This document shows positions 15,829 through 25,393 of a DNA stretch of 64,000 bases, piece by piece; position 1 is the stretch's first letter; the number at the start of each line of letters is the position of its first letter. Position numbers and translations under genes: made by a program. Source of the DNA: Candidatus Chloroploca sp. Khr17. Its GTDB lineage: Bacteria > Chloroflexota > Chloroflexia > Chloroflexales > Chloroflexaceae. The DNA lies in contig NZ_RYFF01000013.1 in assembly GCF_004138165.1 (NCBI RefSeq), positions 1 to 64,000 of the forward strand. Direction: 5' to 3'. Under the pieces are notes generated by a model. It saw only the letters and a list, made by a program, of their open reading frames with translations. It searched no databases and was not told where the DNA came from.

Positions 15829-17184
15829 GTGGGGTTTCTACGCTTCTGGTTCAAGACAATGCGCCTCTCGATCGCCCGTATTGGAGCAGGTTGGATGTTC
15901 GCCCTGCTGACGTTCAACTTCAACCGCGTTTCGATTGCCGATCTCGGTGCGCTTGCGGTTGTCGTTACGTCACTGATCGGCTTGCATCACTTCATCTCGT
16001 TCTTTCAGGTCTACTGGGGTCGTTTTGCTGATCGCTATGCACTTTTTGGCTATCGGCGCACGCCCTACATCTTCCTCAGCGGCATGGGCGCTTCGCTCAT
16101 CTTTCTCTTGCTTCCCTCAATTGCGGTTGGTCTTGGCGAGCGCAGCCTGGCGGCGACCTTCGAGGCTTTCCTCTTGATCGGGTTTTTTGGGGTTGCGATG
16201 GCAATGAATGGCAGTGCCTCGAATGCCCTGATGGCCGAAGTTACTACAGAAAAAGAACGTGGCGGGGTTGTTGCCGTCGTCTGGGCTGCCATTATCCTGA
16301 GCGGGATCATCACGTCAGTGATAGCAGGACAGATGATGCCCAACTATGACCCTGAGGCGATGCAGCGCCTGTACAACCTCACGCCTGCGGTGGTCTTCAT
16401 CACCACCTTTCTCGGCATCATTGGCATGGAGCGCCGCATTACGCCGGAGGAGCACGCCGCCTTGCTGGCTGCTGAACCTGACAAATCAGCCTCACCACTG
16501 AGCACGTTCCGGATCGCACGTAATCTGATGAGTTCGAATCCCCATGTGCGGGCCTTCTTCTTTTTTGTGCTGCTTGCGGTGATGGGCATCTTCCTTCAGG
16601 ACGCTATTCTTGAACCCTTCGGTGCGGAAGTCTTTGGGATGAACCAGAAGGAAACAGCTGCCTTCCAGCAGTCCTGGGGCGGCGGAGCCTTGCTTGGCAT
16701 CTTCCTTATGGGGATTATTTCGTCCTACACCTCGCTCAGCAAAAAGACGATTGCGACGCTTGGTGGCCTGATGGTTGCGATCGGCTTGCTGGCGATTGCT
16801 GGCGCTGGTCTGACGCACCAGGCTGCGCTGATCACCCCGGCGTTGCTGGTGATTGGTCTTGGCGTCGGCTTCTTTGATGTCGGTGCCCTCTCGATGATGA
16901 TGGATATGACCATCGAAGGCCAGGTTGGGCTCTATATGGGCCTCTGGGGGATGGCGCAAGGCCTCGGAACCGGTTTTGCCAATGTCCTCAGTGGGGCTTT
17001 GCATACCGGACTCATCGAGACGGGCCTGCTTTCTGAGGCGATGGGCTATGGGGTCATCTTTGGCTTCGAAGCCGTTGCGATGCTCCTTGCCATTGGCCTC
17101 TTGCGCAGCATTAGTATTCAGGAGTTCAAAGGTCTGACGCGGGCCGATATTAGTACCGCGCTGGCGATGGATACGGCAGGGTAA
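15829..17184 (+). CDS. PucC-type MFS transporter (bacteriochlorophyll delivery family)
   Basis: The 451-residue, 12-helix membrane protein begins with LRLSIARIGAG-like and NFNRVSIADLGALA segments characteristic of the PucC/BCD family. The family pattern continues with FRFQVYWGRFADR-like and YRRTPYIFLSGMG regions, then NALMAEVTTEKERGGV. PucC/LhaA proteins help assemble light-harvesting or reaction-centre complexes and are thought to deliver (bacterio)chlorophyll. This is the strongest marker of phototrophy in the window. I chose the GTG at 15829 because GGAGG lies six bases before it; the ATG at 15781 lacks a site and overlaps the leader. The next gene follows after 6 bp and is surely co-transcribed. 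The exact cargo is inferred. Confidence 0.85.
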   Translation: MGFLRFWFKTMRLSIARIGAGWMFALLTFNFNRVSIADLGALAVVVTSLIGLHHFISFFQVYWGRFADRYALFGYRRTPYIFLSGMGASLIFLLLPSIAVGLGERSLAATFEAFLLIGFFGVAMAMNGSASNALMAEVTTEKERGGVVAVVWAAIILSGIITSVIAGQMMPNYDPEAMQRLYNLTPAVVFITTFLGIIGMERRITPEEHAALLAAEPDKSASPLSTFRIARNLMSSNPHVRAFFFFVLLAVMGIFLQDAILEPFGAEVFGMNQKETAAFQQSWGGGALLGIFLMGIISSYTSLSKKTIATLGGLMVAIGLLAIAGAGLTHQAALITPALLVIGLGVGFFDVGALSMMMDMTIEGQVGLYMGLWGMAQGLGTGFANVLSGALHTGLIETGLLSEAMGYGVIFGFEAVAMLLAIGLLRSISIQEFKGLTRADISTALAMDTAG

Positions 17185-17190
17185 GCCCAC

Positions 17191-17631
17191 ATGTTCGTGT
17201 TTGCGTATCACGCTTTGCTCTTGATCCATGTCGCATGCTTTGCCATCTGGATGGGCGCGATTGTGGCCTCCTCACTGGTCGTGCGAACCTTTGAGCCACG
17301 TCTGACCAAGCCAGATGGCCTTGCCTCGGATGGCGAACTCCTGCGCGCTTATATTCGCCACGAGGTGAAGCTTGTTGACGTCGTCTTTCTCGGCCTGATG
17401 ATCTCTGGGATCGCCCTTGCCCATTTTTATCTTGGTTGGAACACCTGGGTTTTTCTGAAGATCGGTCTCTTCATTGCTCAATTCGCCGCAACGATGGGCT
17501 TCATCTTCCTAGGCATCCGCCCGATCACCTACCCTTGTACTCCGGCGACCTATCGCCGTTGGTACCAACTCTTCGGCGTCTCGTTCAGCTTTTTTGCTGT
17601 AACCCTGTTGGTCGTCTACTTTGGACGGTGA
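17191..17631 (+). CDS. four-helix membrane protein, CopD/DUF2269-like
   Basis: The 146-residue protein has four hydrophobic helices, with histidines near helix starts (AYHALLLIHVACFAIWMG, YIRHEVKLVDVVFLG, ALAHFYLGW). This is the pattern of small haem- or copper-linked membrane proteins of the CopD/DUF2269 type. It lies 6 bp after the PucC-type gene and shares its promoter, so it may assist pigment or haem handling in the membrane. Function is not known. Confidence 0.55.
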   Translation: MFVFAYHALLLIHVACFAIWMGAIVASSLVVRTFEPRLTKPDGLASDGELLRAYIRHEVKLVDVVFLGLMISGIALAHFYLGWNTWVFLKIGLFIAQFAATMGFIFLGIRPITYPCTPATYRRWYQLFGVSFSFFAVTLLVVYFGR

Positions 17632-17671
17632 GCTTTGCCCTAAGTGCTGCTTCGCCCTATCCATGCGTCGC

Positions 17672-18565
17672 TTATTGCGCTCCGGTGATGTCGCGGCGGG
17701 CGATGGTACGCCAGGCCGTGTAACCAAAGAGGAGGCTGTAGAGGCTGACGACAATGGTGGCCTGGAGTGGCGAAGGGAGCACGGTTGGGTCAAGGGCATT
17801 CGTCAGTAGCGCTTGGTCGAGGCCAAAGAGACGCCCATTTTGCATGACGAGGCTGTTGATGTTGGGTTGCAAAAGCAGGTTGAGCACCTGGCGAATCAGT
17901 GGGTTGACGAGACCGAGTGACGTGAGCGAGCCGGCCCCGATGTCGAAGATGAGGAAGATGATGCCGCCCGCAATCCCGGCGAGCGTGGAGCGACCCAGGG
18001 CGGCACTGGCAAGGGTAAGCAGCAGGTAAGGCAGGATGATCAAGAGCGCACGTGCGATGCCAATCGGCAACACGAGCAGATCACGTGCGCCTAGTTCATG
18101 CGGGAGACCGAGCCAGGCGCTGGCAATGAGTGCGATCAGCACGCCAACGAGCAGACCGAGCACGACCCCGATGAGCAGACCGAGCAGCAGCGCCATCGTT
18201 TTGGCGAGCAGATAGACCCGACGATCCGGCGCGCGACTCAGCAAACTCCGCAGCGTTCCCCAGCTATAATCGCCGCCGAGCGACCCCGCCGCCAGCAGGA
18301 TCGCCAGGATGCCGCCGGTGCTATTGACTTGCCCGAGCACCATGCCAAAGATGCCCGGCAGACTCAGTTGCCGCCGGATCTCGGCCACCTGTTCATCCCG
18401 CAGCACCGTGATACTCATGCCAAGTGCCCCCTCGTGCAGCGCCACCACCAACGTCCAAAGCACCAGCGAGAGCGCAAGCAGGCCAAGAAAAATCGCCAGC
18501 ATGGCCCACGCCAGGGGCCGACGCCAGAGCTTGAGCCATTCAGCGGCAAAGAGACGAGTGAACAT
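17672..18565 (-). CDS. ABC-2 type exporter permease
   Basis: The 297-residue protein begins with a cytoplasmic stretch FTRLFAAEWLKLWRRPLAW and has about six membrane helices. GGDYSWGTLRSLLSRAPDR matches the ABC-2 permease family (as in BcrB or NatB). It is preceded by the ATPase gene 9 bp upstream. Together they would export a lipid, drug or peptide; the substrate is not readable. It is convergent with the pucC unit. Confidence 0.82.
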   Translation of the reverse strand: MFTRLFAAEWLKLWRRPLAWAMLAIFLGLLALSLVLWTLVVALHEGALGMSITVLRDEQVAEIRRQLSLPGIFGMVLGQVNSTGGILAILLAAGSLGGDYSWGTLRSLLSRAPDRRVYLLAKTMALLLGLLIGVVLGLLVGVLIALIASAWLGLPHELGARDLLVLPIGIARALLIILPYLLLTLASAALGRSTLAGIAGGIIFLIFDIGAGSLTSLGLVNPLIRQVLNLLLQPNINSLVMQNGRLFGLDQALLTNALDPTVLPSPLQATIVVSLYSLLFGYTAWRTIARRDITGAQ

Positions 18566-18574
18566 ACTGTACCA

Positions 18575-19492
18575 TCATGGTGCGCTAGTCACCTCAAGGA
18601 AAAAGTCTTCGAGTGAACTGAGCTCCGGGGCGAGTTCGGCGACCGGCACCCCGGCTGCGGCGAGATAGGCATTGAGTTCAGCGGCCCGACTGGTGGGCGT
18701 CACCACGATCAAATGGTCAGCAGCAGTTTCGACACCCGCCACCCAGGGTAATGCCTGAAGCAACGCGATCGCCTTGCTTGCATCGCCCTCGATGCGTACC
18801 CTGAGGCGCTGATCGCGCTGGAGCAACGCGGCCACCTGGCCCTCGGCGAGCAAGCGCCCGGCCTTGAGGATCGCCACGCGCTCGCAGACCTGTTCGACCT
18901 CGTGGAGTTGGTGGCTACAGAGGAAGATCGTCTGCCCGCGGGCGGCTAGGCTGCGGATCAACTGCCGAATCTCGGCCGTTCCCGCCGGATCAAGGCCATT
19001 GGTTGGCTCATCAAGCAGGATCAGTTCGGGATCGGGCAGCAGGGTTGCGGCAAGGGCCAGGCGCTGTTTCATCCCCTGTGAATAGACCCGCACCTTCTCA
19101 CGGGCGCGGCCGGTCATTTCGACAACCTCAAGTACCTCGGCAATGCGCTGCTCAGCGATGCCACCGGCCCGACAGAGCACCCGCAAATTATCGTAGCCCG
19201 AAAGATAGGGATAAAACGCGGGGGCCTCGATCATCGCGCCGACGCGGGCCAGCGCTGTCACCGGGTTCGCAGCGACATCAACCCCAAGCACCACAGCCTG
19301 CCCCGCCGACGGCCTGACCAGACCAAGCAACATCGCCAGCGTCGTCGTCTTGCCGGCCCCATTCGGCCCCAGAAACCCAAACACCTCACCCCGCTGCACC
19401 GTGAGCGTCAACGCATCGACCGCAACGCGCTCACCATAGCGCTTGGTAAGGTTGCTGGTCGCAATCGCCGCATCGGAGGTTTGAGTTGACAT
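18575..19492 (-). CDS. ABC exporter ATP-binding protein (BcrA-like)
   Basis: The protein has the Walker A motif GPNGAGKTT, Q-loop region, signature YSQGMKQRLALA and Walker B LILLDEPTNGLD, with the H-loop in LCSHQLHEVEQ. An extra C-terminal domain of about 80 residues is typical of the BcrA/CcmA exporter subfamily. It pairs with the permease just downstream. A clean promoter lies about 80 nt upstream. Confidence 0.9.
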   Translation of the reverse strand: MSTQTSDAAIATSNLTKRYGERVAVDALTLTVQRGEVFGFLGPNGAGKTTTLAMLLGLVRPSAGQAVVLGVDVAANPVTALARVGAMIEAPAFYPYLSGYDNLRVLCRAGGIAEQRIAEVLEVVEMTGRAREKVRVYSQGMKQRLALAATLLPDPELILLDEPTNGLDPAGTAEIRQLIRSLAARGQTIFLCSHQLHEVEQVCERVAILKAGRLLAEGQVAALLQRDQRLRVRIEGDASKAIALLQALPWVAGVETAADHLIVVTPTSRAAELNAYLAAAGVPVAELAPELSSLEDFFLEVTSAP

Positions 19493-19573
19493 AAGATCAG
19501 TTTATAAGACAACTGCAAGGGCAAGCAGCGCTGCACGGGGGAACAGAGCGCAGCCAAGGAACAGCCTGACTAA

Positions 19574-19602
19574 ATTATAGCCGGGCGAGGAAGAGATTTC
19601 AA
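19574..19602 (-). promoter_or_regulatory. sigma70-type promoter of the ABC exporter operon
   Basis: On the minus strand TTGAAA (19602-19597) and TATAAT (19579-19574) are separated by 17 nt. The leader to the ATG at 19492 is about 75 nt. Confidence 0.7.
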
Positions 19603-19626
19603 GTCTGCTACAATGCCGGCAGAATC

Positions 19627-21228
19627 TCAGGCTATGAGCCCTGAACCTGGTTCCCATCGCACGTAGCCCAGGCTTTGTTCGACCACATAGGCGGCGCGGA
19701 GCAGGGTTGCTTCACGCCAGGGGTGGGCAACAAGCTGGACACTAAGCGGCAAGTCGTCACTGCCGAACCCGGTTGGTTGGGTGAGGGCGGGCCATCCGAG
19801 GCAGTTGAAAGGGATTGCCAGGCCATTGGTTGCCGGTACGCCACGTTCTGGAACTGGCCCCGGATGGATCGGCCCAATCAACAGATCAAGGTCGGCGGTG
19901 CGCGCACTGATCGCACGGCGCAAGAAGGCCCGCGCCTGCTGCGCACGCACAAAAGAGTCTGCTTCATAGGCAAAGGCCGAGAGGATGCGCTGGCGCATAA
20001 ATTCGCCATAGTCACCGAGTCGCGTCTGCAACCAGGGCATATGAAACGAGGCCGCTTCCATGGCGAGCAGCGCACTGCCAATTACCCGTAGCCCGTCGAG
20101 TTCAGGCATATCCATCGCGATGACGGTCGCGCCGGCGGCTTCAAGGGCCTCGGCGGCCTGGCGTACGGCATCGAACTGCTCGACTCCGGCCATCGGCAAG
20201 CCACTGCCATCACTGACCATCATGCCGATCCGCAGGCCACGTACCCCTGCCCCAAGCTCGCCTGTGACATAGGGTGGTGCCGCTCGCAACGTGCGCCCAT
20301 CGCGTAGATCAGGCCCGGCCAGCACCTCTAACATTGCTGCGGCATCAGCGACGGTGCGCGCCAATGGCCCAAGATGATCAAGCGACCACGAGAGCGTCAC
20401 GGCACCGGCCAGGCTGGCGCGTCCCCAGGTGGGTTTGAGTCCAACTAGGCCACAGAAAGCTGCCGGAATGCGGATCGAGCAACCCGTATCGGTTCCCAGG
20501 GCAGCATAGGTCATGCCGGTCGCCGTGGCCGCCGCCGAGCCACTACTCGATCCGCCGGTATCACGGGTCGGGTCAAACGGGTTGGCGGTTGATCCATAGT
20601 GGGCATTGTTCGAGCCAGGTGAATAGGCGAACTCGGACATACGGGTGCGCGCCACCAGAACCGCCCCGGCGTCACGCAGGCGTGCGACGGCCGTCGCATC
20701 CTCAGTTGCCACGTGCCCGGCGCAAATCAATGAACCAGCCGCCGTCGGCAAGCCGGCCATATCCAGGAGATCTTTGATCGCCAGGGGGATGCCGTGCAGC
20801 CAGCCACGATCATGACCTGCCGCGAGTTCCGTTTCAGCCCGTTGGGCCGCCTCATAGGCTTGTTCAGCCAGCACCATTTGTACCGCATTCAGCGCTGGAT
20901 CATAGGCCGTAATGCGGGCCAGCGCCGCTTCGAGCAGCGCCGTTGGGGTCGTTGCCCCGGCGCGGAGCTGCGCGGCGACGCCAAGCAGGCTATCAACAGA
21001 ACCATCCAGTGGCAACGGCGCTACCGCAACAACCTCAGATGGAACAGGCAAACTCTGGGCATCCAGGTAATCTGGAAGGGTCGCCGTAGGCACCGCGGCA
21101 ACAATGCGCGCAAAATCGGCCAGCCGACTCAAGAAGCCCTTCGCCGCAATCCCCTCAAGATCCTCATCACTCGCCGCGATGCCCGCAGCGTGCAAACGAT
21201 TGCGCAACCGATCATCAAGTGTGGTCAT
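19627..21228 (-). CDS. amidase signature-family enzyme
   Basis: The 533-residue protein has the Ser-cisSer-Lys triad of amidases: the Lys in [10 protein letters not shown], and the Gly/Ser-rich stretch [15 protein letters not shown] followed by [16 protein letters not shown], which contains the nucleophile. It hydrolyses an amide bond; family members include GatA and many catabolic amidases. No gatB or gatC is near, and an extra N-terminal helical region of about 70 residues is present, as in catabolic amidases. The ATG at 21228 follows GAGGATAAAGCT. The frame open to 21342 overlaps the upstream membrane-protein gene and is not used. Confidence 0.82.
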   Translation of the reverse strand: MTTLDDRLRNRLHAAGIAASDEDLEGIAAKGFLSRLADFARIVAAVPTATLPDYLDAQSLPVPSEVVAVAPLPLDGSVDSLLGVAAQLRAGATTPTALLEAALARITAYDPALNAVQMVLAEQAYEAAQRAETELAAGHDRGWLHGIPLAIKDLLDMAGLPTAAGSLICAGHVATEDATAVARLRDAGAVLVARTRMSEFAYSPGSNNAHYGSTANPFDPTRDTGGSSSGSAAATATGMTYAALGTDTGCSIRIPAAFCGLVGLKPTWGRASLAGAVTLSWSLDHLGPLARTVADAAAMLEVLAGPDLRDGRTLRAAPPYVTGELGAGVRGLRIGMMVSDGSGLPMAGVEQFDAVRQAAEALEAAGATVIAMDMPELDGLRVIGSALLAMEAASFHMPWLQTRLGDYGEFMRQRILSAFAYEADSFVRAQQARAFLRRAISARTADLDLLIGPIHPGPVPERGVPATNGLAIPFNCLGWPALTQPTGFGSDDLPLSVQLVAHPWREATLLRAAYVVEQSLGYVRWEPGSGLIA

Positions 21229-21268
21229 AGCTTTATCCTCGTCGTACGTTCGAAGCACTTGGCAGGCA

Positions 21269-22177
21269 TCACCTGCTCTCCTTGGCAAGAGTATAGCGGT
21301 CAACGAACAAGATGCCAAGCGCAGGAAGATAGAGCCCCACAATGAGCCAGGCTAGCGGCGAACCGGGCCAGAAAAACCAGCCAAAATAGGTCAACCAGCT
21401 ACAGAGCACCAGGACAAGCAGGCTCTGCATTGTCCGAGGCACCGCAAACACAAGGAGTTGATCATAAAAGGCGCGCTGTGGCACAAAACTCAACAGCAAC
21501 AAAAAGCGCCCCTCACGGGTACGCCATTGCAGCCCCGCCAGCAACAACAAAAAACCAGGGAAGATCAAGAGAGGGGCCAGGTAGTCGTCCATCGCCCCGA
21601 TCCGCCCTGCCAGCGCGAAGGGCCAGGTTGGCATCACCAGCAGACTCACGACGCCGATGACCACCCCCATTGCGACGGGCCAGGGTCGCCACGGGGTTGT
21701 CAGCGCGACCGCCGCACCGACATGCGGTTTCGCGAGGGTTAGGGCGAGCAGCGCAGGCCAGAACCAGACGGCCAGCAACAGCGGTGACCATTGCACCGTC
21801 ACCATAGCCTGCCAGTAGGGCAGGGCGAGCAAGGTCAACAAGCGCCACCAGTCACCAGTTCGCGTCAAGGCCCAGGCGAGCAAGCCTGAACTGAGACCAA
21901 AAAAGACCCCGGCAGCAATGCTAGGCGGTAGCCAGAGCAGTGGCAAGGTAATGATTACCGTAGTGAGCGGATTCGCCGTATTTGGCGTAACGCCGTCACT
22001 CTGAAAGCCGCGACAGGCAGCATAAGGATCAGCGTCGGCAAGCAGAGCTTCACCCATACACAAGGGCATCCCAAGATCGCCGGCCCCCCGCGCAAAGGTC
22101 TCCTGATAGAGACTGCACATTACTCCGCTTACCAACCCGATCGCCAGGCACACGAGGATACGTACGCGCAGACTCAT
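21269..22177 (-). CDS. polytopic membrane protein, GT87/DUF2029-like
   Basis: The 302-residue protein has about eight hydrophobic helices. An external loop after helix 1 (DLGMPLCMGEALLADADPYA, then CRGFQSDGVTPNTANPLT) matches the D-rich loop of GT87 polyprenol-phosphate-mannose mannosyltransferases, and KPHVGAAVALT occurs in the middle. It is shorter than typical GT87 enzymes (about 400). It overlaps the GT4 gene upstream by 4 bp, so the two act together, probably on a surface glycan or glycolipid. Confidence 0.6.
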   Translation of the reverse strand: MSLRVRILVCLAIGLVSGVMCSLYQETFARGAGDLGMPLCMGEALLADADPYAACRGFQSDGVTPNTANPLTTVIITLPLLWLPPSIAAGVFFGLSSGLLAWALTRTGDWWRLLTLLALPYWQAMVTVQWSPLLLAVWFWPALLALTLAKPHVGAAVALTTPWRPWPVAMGVVIGVVSLLVMPTWPFALAGRIGAMDDYLAPLLIFPGFLLLLAGLQWRTREGRFLLLLSFVPQRAFYDQLLVFAVPRTMQSLLVLVLCSWLTYFGWFFWPGSPLAWLIVGLYLPALGILFVDRYTLAKESR

Positions 22178-23286
22178 CGCCTGATCGCCTCGGCATAGAT
22201 CGTTTCGATCCGATCGAGCATCGTGTTCAGGGCAAATTCGGCTTTGGCGCGCAGGCGTCCGGCGTTGCCATAGGCCTGGGCAAGGGCGGGATTCGCCAGC
22301 AAAATGCGTAAGGCACGTGCCAGGGCTTGCTCATCGCCGGGTGGCACAACAATGCCAGTCTGCCCGTGCCTGGTCACATAACTGGTTCCGGTACCAAGTT
22401 CCGTGCAGACAATCGGCAGCCCTGCGGCTTGCGCCTCGACCTGGACAAGGCCAAAAGACTCGCTTCGTTCAAGCGAGGGCAGGGCAAAAACCGTCGCGGC
22501 ATGATAAAACGCACGCAGATGCTCGTCATCCTGGGTACCGACAAAATGCACGCGTTCGGCGACCCCGATCTGCCGCGCCAGTTCGATCAGATCGGCCTGG
22601 CGCACCGTTGCATCAGCACCGACAAAGACCGCCTGGCCTGACACTTCAGCCATAGCTCGGACGAGGATCTCAGCCCCTTTATAGTAGCGCAACCGACCAA
22701 CAAAGAGCACGATTGGGCCTGGGTAGCGGGCCTGGATCGTGGCGACCAGGCGTTGATCAGCCTGACCAAATTGTTCGATAGGTAACCCATAAGGCACGAC
22801 GCGGCAGTGTTCAGCGATTGGTGCTAACCATGGCGATGAGTGCAGATACGCCGGGCTACCAACTACAATGCGGGCAGCGGTGCGCAAGGTATGGCGCACC
22901 AGCGGGGCCACGACCAGTTTCAAGCGGCGCTGGCGGATGATATCGCTATGATAGGTCACGACAAAGGGGCAATGCCGACCAGCCAAGCGGATCGCCAGAT
23001 CGCCAGGAGGATAGGGATGGTGCAGATGGATCAGATCGGGGCGCAGGCGGGCCAGTTGGCGTGGTAGGGCAGGACTCAGGGGGGTCGACGCGACCGTTGC
23101 CAGACGCCCAACGGCAATGATGCGCACTCCTCGCTCTTCATACGAGCGCGAGCGCAACCCCGGGGCGCTGACGAGTACCGTCACGTGATGACCACGCGCC
23201 ACGAGGCCTTCGGCGAGCAGGGCCAGATGATGTTCGATCCCCCCGGTAACCGGAGGGTAATCTTTGTAGATCTGCACAACATGCAT
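22174..23286 (-). CDS. glycosyltransferase family 4
   Basis: The N-terminus VQIYKDYPPVTGGIEHHLA is the acceptor-side start of GT4 enzymes. The C-terminal GT-B half has the nucleotide-sugar EX7E motif in ERSESFGLVQVEAQAAG. It is a retaining transferase that would add a sugar (often mannose or glucose) to a lipid or glycan on the cytoplasmic side. The stop overlaps the start of the membrane protein downstream. Confidence 0.85.
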   Translation of the reverse strand: MHVVQIYKDYPPVTGGIEHHLALLAEGLVARGHHVTVLVSAPGLRSRSYEERGVRIIAVGRLATVASTPLSPALPRQLARLRPDLIHLHHPYPPGDLAIRLAGRHCPFVVTYHSDIIRQRRLKLVVAPLVRHTLRTAARIVVGSPAYLHSSPWLAPIAEHCRVVPYGLPIEQFGQADQRLVATIQARYPGPIVLFVGRLRYYKGAEILVRAMAEVSGQAVFVGADATVRQADLIELARQIGVAERVHFVGTQDDEHLRAFYHAATVFALPSLERSESFGLVQVEAQAAGLPIVCTELGTGTSYVTRHGQTGIVVPPGDEQALARALRILLANPALAQAYGNAGRLRAKAEFALNTMLDRIETIYAEAIRR

Positions 23287-23307
23287 AGCCGAACTTTCCC
23301 CGCAGGG

Positions 23308-23676
23308 TTACGGCTGACGGGCAAAATAGGCTTTGACGCGCCGATCAAGATCCTCAAAATCAATTGGCTTGGTCATATACTCGTTGACCCCGCTTTGCAG
23401 CGCTTGCTTTTCGATATCGCGTGAGCCAAACGCGGTGACCATGATAATATAGGCCTCGGAACCCTGGTTGCGTAGCGTCCGGGTTAGCTCAATGCCACCC
23501 ATGCGCGGCATATTCATATCGGTGATAATGACATCGCAGGGGTTGCTTGACAGTATCTCCAGCGCGGTGATACCATCTTCGGCCTCAAGCACTGTGAAGT
23601 TGCTATTCACGAGTAGAAAACGATAGAGCCGACGAGTTGCTGGCTCGTCTTCTACAACCATCACCGTATTCGTCAC
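23308..23676 (-). CDS. single-domain response regulator (CheY-like)
   Basis: It is a receiver domain only (122 residues): acidic pair in VVEDEPATRRL, phospho-acceptor Asp in CDVIITDMNMPRMGG, Thr in MVTAFGS and Lys in TKPIDFED. The GTG at 23676 has GAGG five bases upstream and a -10 box about 40 bp upstream, so it has its own promoter. It is the last gene of the chemosensory region and likely a phosphorylation target of the CheA-like kinase. Confidence 0.82.
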   Translation of the reverse strand: MTNTVMVVEDEPATRRLYRFLLVNSNFTVLEAEDGITALEILSSNPCDVIITDMNMPRMGGIELTRTLRNQGSEAYIIMVTAFGSRDIEKQALQSGVNEYMTKPIDFEDLDRRVKAYFARQP

Positions 23677-23713
23677 ATCAGCCTCGCTCTTGTCCCAGTT
23701 GATCCTGTTGCAA

Positions 23714-23719
23714 ACTATA
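23714..23719 (-). promoter_or_regulatory. -10 element of the response regulator
   Basis: TATAGT on the minus strand lies about 40 nt before the GTG start. A -35 at the proper distance is weak. Confidence 0.35.
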
Positions 23720-23780
23720 CCATATTCCTGCCAATCAGGATGCAGAAGTGTACTATTCTTTGTAGCAAAAACCCTATCTT

Positions 23781-25361
23781 TCACCCCGAGCGCGTGTCTG
23801 AGAGGAGCATGCCCGTTTTGTGCCGCATCACCGAGAGCGGCGTAATAGGTGACCCTTGCCCATGCATAAGGGCATCATACCGATGCAGATAGGCCTTCCC
23901 CAGGGAGGTGTTGCCAATCTGAAGATAACAAGCCCCCAGATAATAGAGTGCCTGGGCGTGACGCGGGTTGCGGCGCAAGACTTTTTCGAAAAAGGGAATC
24001 GCACGATTGGGTTCGGTCAGTTCCTTATGGCAGATCCCAAGGATAAAGTTCGTTTCAAGATCGTCGGGCCAGTGCGCCAGCACTTGCTGAAATTCGCGCA
24101 CCGCCAGATCGTAATACCCACGTCGTACATACAGATAGCCCAGGTCATAACGCAGCGATTGGGCCTCGGGGGCCAGGTTGACAGCTTTCCGCCACGCCGC
24201 GAGCGCCCAGCTCTCACGACCAAGCAGGTTATACATAAAACCGAGCAGATAGTGGGCCTGAGGATCATTGGGCAACAACTGCACTGCCCGTTCAAAGGCC
24301 CGCACTGCTTGCAGAGGCAAATTCATATCGTAGAGGAGTTTGCCCATCTGCAGAAAGAGCTGTCCCTCGCTCGGATTGAGCCGGGCACATGCAAAGAGGA
24401 GCTCATACGCCTCGCGGGTCTTCTGTTGAAGGCGCAGGATCGCACTCATCCGTAGGCGTGCAGCCACAAAACGACTATCTTCGGCTGGCACGGTGCGATA
24501 GTGTTCCATGGCCTCTTGCCAGCGGTGCTGACGGGCCAGCAGATTGCCAAGATGATAGTGGGCCAGATACTCATCAGGCCGCCATTGCAGCAACGCCCCA
24601 TAGATACGTTCGGCCTCTTCTTGATACCGCTGGTGTTTCAAGGCATCGCTGAGGCGATAGTACCATGCAATCACCTCTTCGTCACTGCGCACCACGGGCA
24701 CTCTCGTTTCGGCTTCAGGATCAGGGGGGACAAACGTTGGTTCGACGCGCCGTGCTTCTTGAAAATAGCGCTGGGCAAGCTCGTATGCACCACGGCTCTG
24801 ATGCATCCGGCCCATATGGTAGCGAGGTTCGGCGGCATTGGGGCGGAGCGCACAGGCACGGCTATAATGGATATAGGCGTGCCCCGCATCATCAGCTTGC
24901 TGATAGCAGCGCGCCAGGGCAAAATGGGCTTCGTAGAGCTGTGGATTAGCTTCAAGGGCAGCGCGAAATGCACCAATGGCTGCTTCAAGCTCTGTGAGAA
25001 CGGTAAACGCCACCCCCAGGTTGTAGTGCCCTTCGGCGAGGTGCGGATCGCTCTCTGCCGCTTCGCGGTATCCGCGTAGTGCGGCGGCCCAGTCGTGTTG
25101 AAACGCAAGTGCATTGCCAATATACACATAGATAATGGCGCGTTCATGGGCAAAGGCCTGCGCTTGCTCTTCACCATCAACATACACCGCAATCAGGGCG
25201 GCTTTGAAATGCTCAATCGCATCATCGTACGCTGCTCGCAAATAGGCACGCAGGCCCTGGCTATACGCTGTCCCCAGCCGTGTCCCGGCCATTAAACGCT
25301 CACTCCCGCTGTACATCCCTGGATCGAGCGGCATCAATTGCAATTGTTCACTGGCCGACAT
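23781..25361 (-). CDS. TPR-repeat protein of the chemosensory operon
   Basis: The protein (526 residues) is almost wholly tetratricopeptide repeats: I count nine or ten, for example EGHYNLGVAFTVLTELEAAI, PRYHMGRMHQSRGAYELA and ALYYLGACYLQIGNTSLG. TPR arrays bind partner proteins. It follows the CheR-TPR gene closely, so it is probably a scaffold or adaptor for the array. The ATG at 25361 has GGAG six bases upstream; an in-frame ATG at 25373 and a GTG at 25385 are alternatives. Confidence 0.8.
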   Translation of the reverse strand: MSASEQLQLMPLDPGMYSGSERLMAGTRLGTAYSQGLRAYLRAAYDDAIEHFKAALIAVYVDGEEQAQAFAHERAIIYVYIGNALAFQHDWAAALRGYREAAESDPHLAEGHYNLGVAFTVLTELEAAIGAFRAALEANPQLYEAHFALARCYQQADDAGHAYIHYSRACALRPNAAEPRYHMGRMHQSRGAYELAQRYFQEARRVEPTFVPPDPEAETRVPVVRSDEEVIAWYYRLSDALKHQRYQEEAERIYGALLQWRPDEYLAHYHLGNLLARQHRWQEAMEHYRTVPAEDSRFVAARLRMSAILRLQQKTREAYELLFACARLNPSEGQLFLQMGKLLYDMNLPLQAVRAFERAVQLLPNDPQAHYLLGFMYNLLGRESWALAAWRKAVNLAPEAQSLRYDLGYLYVRRGYYDLAVREFQQVLAHWPDDLETNFILGICHKELTEPNRAIPFFEKVLRRNPRHAQALYYLGACYLQIGNTSLGKAYLHRYDALMHGQGSPITPLSVMRHKTGMLLSDTRSG

Positions 25362-25393
25362 AGTGCGCTCCATCAGTCCTGGCACATCACTGG

